A stretch of 9,263 nucleotides of DNA from Micrococcaceae bacterium UBA6021 (lineage in GTDB: Bacteria > Actinomycetota > Actinomycetes > Actinomycetales > Micrococcaceae): contig DIZT01000036.1 in assembly GCA_002427975.1 (NCBI GenBank), positions 1,295-10,557 on the forward strand. The letters are read 5' to 3'. Below the pieces are notes generated by a model. The model worked only from the letters and a program-made list of their open reading frames with translations. It did no database searches and was not told the origin of the DNA. Position numbers and translations under genes: made by a program. This document shows positions 7,612-9,263 of this stretch, in pieces. Positions within the stretch are counted from its first letter, which is position 1. Each line of letters starts with the position of its first letter.

Positions 7612-8925
7612 GTGTCAGAACTCAACGATCTCGAATCCCAGCAGAACGACCCCACCTTCGCCAATGTCTGGCAGGAGCTGAAGTGGCGCGGACTGGTCCA
7701 CGTCTCCACCGATGAAGAGGAACTGGAAAAGCTCCTCGCCGGTGACCCCATCACCTATTACTGCGGATTCGACCCCACCGCGCCGAGCCTGCACCTGGGC
7801 AACCTGGTCCAACTCCTGCTCATGCGCCGTCTGCAGCTCGCAGGGCACAGGCCGCTGGGGCTGGTGGGCGGATCCACCGGTCTGATCGGCGATCCGCGGC
7901 CCACCGCCGAGCGCACGCTGAACACCAAGGACACCGTCAATGAATGGGTGGGCTACCTGCAGGCGCAGGTCCGCCGTTTCCTGAGCTTCGAGGGCTCCGG
8001 CGCCGCCCGCATGGTCAATAACCTCGACTGGACCGCGCCGTTGAGCGCCATTGACTTCCTGCGCGAGATCGGAAAGCACTACCGGGTCGGCACCATGCTT
8101 CGCAAGGATGCCGTCGCTTCCCGCCTCAATTCAGACGAGGGCATCAGCTACACGGAATTCAGCTATCAGATCCTGCAGGGCATGGACTACCTCCAACTGT
8201 TCCGCGACTACGGCTGCATGCTGCAGACCGGCGGCTCGGACCAGTGGGGCAACCTGACGAGCGGCACTGAGCTCATCCGCAAGGTTGAGGCCAAGAGTGT
8301 GCACGCATTGGGCACGCCGCTGATCACCAACTCGGACGGCACCAAATTCGGCAAGAGCGAAGGCAACGCCATCTGGCTCGACGCCGGCATGTGCAGCCCG
8401 TACGCCTTCTACCAGTTCTGGCTGAACACCGCCGACTCTGACGTTGTGGACCGGCTCAAGGTCTTCACCTTCCTGGGCCGCGCGGAGATCGAAACGCTTG
8501 CGGCGGCCGTGGCCGAGCGTCCCTTTGCACGGGAAGGCCAGCGGAAGCTGGCGTACGAGGTGACTTCCCTGGTCCACGGTGCGGAGGCAACGGAGAAAGT
8601 CATCGCGGCATCTGCTGCCCTCTTTGGCAACGGTGACCTGTCCGCCCTTGACCGACCGACCCTTGAAGCAGCCACGTCGGAGCTACCTTCCACCCGCATC
8701 CAGGTGGATGGCCTCGGGATCATTGACCTGCTGGTGGCTTCTGGCCTGTCGGAGAGCAAGTCCGCGGCACGGCGGACTGTCGGCGAAGGCGGCGCGTATG
8801 TGAACAACGAGAAGGTGTCCGACCCGGAAGCTGTCATCTCCGAGTCGGAGCTGCTGCATGGCCAGTACCTGCTCCTGCGCCGCGGCAAGAAGAATCTCGC
8901 GACTGTCGAAGTCCTGGTTCCTTAG
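7612..8925 (+). CDS. tyrS: Tyrosyl-tRNA synthetase
   Basis: A 437-residue class I synthetase that activates tyrosine with ATP and charges tRNA-Tyr; cytoplasmic homodimer. The ATP-binding signatures are HLGN at 61-64 (HIGH equivalent, in PSLHLGN) and KFGKS at 245-249 (KMSKS equivalent). The tyrosine pocket residues keep their spacing: Tyr185, Gln189 and Asp192 in SYQILQGMD, followed by QTGGSDQWGN. A C-terminal S4 RNA-binding domain covers about 368-437 (GLSESKSAARRTVGEGGAYVNN), as in bacterial TyrRS. Length is standard. The GTG at 7612 was chosen rather than the in-frame ATG at 7552 because the latter would place the start inside the terminator hairpin and outside the family's N terminus. The gene stands alone between two terminator-like hairpins and directly precedes an apparent rRNA leader. 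No T-box or other attenuator is seen. Confidence 0.96.
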   Translation: MSELNDLESQQNDPTFANVWQELKWRGLVHVSTDEEELEKLLAGDPITYYCGFDPTAPSLHLGNLVQLLLMRRLQLAGHRPLGLVGGSTGLIGDPRPTAERTLNTKDTVNEWVGYLQAQVRRFLSFEGSGAARMVNNLDWTAPLSAIDFLREIGKHYRVGTMLRKDAVASRLNSDEGISYTEFSYQILQGMDYLQLFRDYGCMLQTGGSDQWGNLTSGTELIRKVEAKSVHALGTPLITNSDGTKFGKSEGNAIWLDAGMCSPYAFYQFWLNTADSDVVDRLKVFTFLGRAEIETLAAAVAERPFAREGQRKLAYEVTSLVHGAEATEKVIAASAALFGNGDLSALDRPTLEAATSELPSTRIQVDGLGIIDLLVASGLSESKSAARRTVGEGGAYVNNEKVSDPEAVISESELLHGQYLLLRRGKKNLATVEVLVP

Positions 8926-8943
8926 CCTTCCGAAACCCCAATT

Positions 8944-8995
8944 CACGCTCCTCCGCAGCCGATTTGCACGGCCGCGGGGGAGCGTGTATTGTTTT
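8944..8995 (+). terminator. Intrinsic terminator of tyrS
   Basis: CACGCTCCTCCGC (8944-8956) pairs with GCGGGGGAGCGTG (8974-8986) with one G-U pair. Inside the loop GCCG (8958-8961) also pairs with CGGC (8969-8972). The stem is followed at once by TATTGTTTT (8987-8995). It lies 18 nt after the tyrS stop and insulates the gene from the rRNA leader. Confidence 0.88.
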
Positions 8996-9112
8996 CTGAG
9001 TCGCCGCCCCTGAGTGGTGACAAACCCCCTTCACAAGAGAAGCAATTCATCGTGTGCAAAGCACGAAAATGATGAAAAGCTTCACTTTTTGATGGGCGGA
9101 TTCGTTCCACCG

Positions 9113-9165
9113 AGTGAATATCGGGAAAATAACCCGGATTTGCAAAGTGAATAAGAATGAAATAA
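9113..9165 (+). repeat. 33-bp-spaced direct repeat AGTGAATA-N6-AAATAA
   Basis: AGTGAATA at 9113-9120 with AAATAA at 9127-9132 recurs as AGTGAATA at 9146-9153 with AAATAA at 9160-9165, at an exact 33-bp offset. The second copy spans the spacer and -10 of the rRNA promoter; the first sits upstream without a recognisable -35. It may be a decayed tandem promoter or a pair of regulator sites about three helical turns apart. Confidence 0.5.
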
Positions 9166-9168
9166 GCT
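9140..9168 (+). promoter_or_regulatory. Candidate rRNA operon promoter
   Basis: TTGCAA (9140-9145), a 17-nt spacer, and TAAGCT (9163-9168, fits TAnnnT), preceded by an A/T-rich stretch that could serve as an UP element. Transcription would start near 9175. TATAAA at 9168-9173 is an alternative -10 but has no -35 at proper spacing. Confidence 0.55.
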
Positions 9169-9206
9169 ATAAACATCGCAGCGAAGAAAAGCGAAACAAA
9201 AGAATT

Positions 9207-9243
9207 CATTTGAATATGAATTGTTTCGGGAATTATTCGAATG
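9207..9243 (+). other. Pre-rRNA leader hairpin upstream of boxA
   Basis: CATTTGAATA (9207-9216) pairs with TATTCGAATG (9234-9243) with one G-U pair. The position a few bases before boxA resembles the boxB hairpin of rrn antitermination regions. A competing 7-bp pair, AATTCAT (9203-9209) with ATGAATT (9216-9222), overlaps it. Confidence 0.45.
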
Positions 9244-9247
9244 TGTC

Positions 9248-9261
9248 TGTTGTTTGAGAAC
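9248..9261 (+). promoter_or_regulatory. boxA-like rrn antitermination motif
   Basis: TGTTGTTTGAGAAC followed by TC closely resembles the boxA region of Gram-positive rRNA leaders (TTTGAGAACTC is widespread upstream of actinobacterial 16S genes). As RNA it would bind NusB/S10 to promote antitermination. It could also belong to a 16S-23S spacer, but the protein gene directly upstream argues for the leader. Confidence 0.75.
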
Positions 9262-9263
9262 TC

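Larger units (their letters stand above)
8996..9263 (+). other. AT-rich rRNA operon promoter and leader region
   Basis: Base composition shifts sharply from GC-rich coding sequence to AT-rich non-coding sequence from about 9030 onward. The right end carries a boxA-like motif, so a 16S rRNA gene is expected beyond the window. No protein gene is supported here: open frames on either strand lack ribosome binding sites and family likeness. A GTGACA at 9017-9022 could be part of an additional upstream promoter but has no convincing -10. Confidence 0.75.

Noticed and set aside
8943..9209. 88-residue minus-strand frame with a hydrophobic N terminus
   Set aside because: The hydrophobic start comes from translating AT-rich rRNA leader, and its 3' half crosses the tyrS terminator; no good Shine-Dalgarno.

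Overview
This window is ordinary chromosome from a high-GC actinobacterium, most likely Micrococcaceae (Arthrobacter or Pseudarthrobacter type). The evidence is GC-rich coding sequence, an Ada-AlkA fusion coupled to Ogt as in mycobacteria, a DinB/mycothiol-dependent-isomerase-type protein, an actinobacterial-length HelD, and a boxA-like rRNA leader motif at the right edge. The genus is an inference from sequence style. I found no phage, transposon, CRISPR array or recognisable new multi-gene system.

Layout. Positions 1-908 hold the C-terminal two thirds of argininosuccinate lyase (argH, +). A strong 12-bp palindrome follows (980-1022). Next is a maleylpyruvate isomerase/DinB-type protein (1073-1813, +). 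Positions 1817-4546 form an alkylation-repair block: ogt and an ada-alkA fusion on the minus strand, joined by an ATGA overlap, and a 3-methyladenine glycosylase (mpg/AAG) divergent on the plus strand. A GNAT acetyltransferase (4516-5132, -) is broken by a frameshift near 5048-5050; its N-terminal 29 residues are readable in another frame. A divergent intergenic region then leads to helD (5305-7533, +), an RNA-polymerase-recycling ATPase. After a GC-rich hairpin comes tyrS (7612-8925, +), ending in a convincing terminator at 8944-8995. The last ~265 bases are AT-rich and look like the promoter and leader of an rRNA operon whose 16S gene would lie beyond the window: promoter 9140-9168, hairpin 9207-9243, boxA-like motif 9248-9261.

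How the genes fit together. Ada-AlkA senses methylphosphotriesters and excises alkylated bases, Ogt reverses O-alkylation, and Mpg supplies a second, structurally unrelated base-excision route. HelD (transcription recycling), TyrRS (translation) and the rRNA leader form a growth-machinery stretch, though each seems to have its own promoter. Several genes (the isomerase-like gene, mpg, tyrS, possibly ada-alkA) show a -10-like hexamer 6-7 nt before the start codon and no Shine-Dalgarno, consistent with leaderless mRNAs; helD instead has a good Shine-Dalgarno. The items most worth a second look are the GNAT frameshift, the argH-distal palindrome, the duplicated element in the rRNA promoter region with a similar motif upstream of helD, and the helD start.
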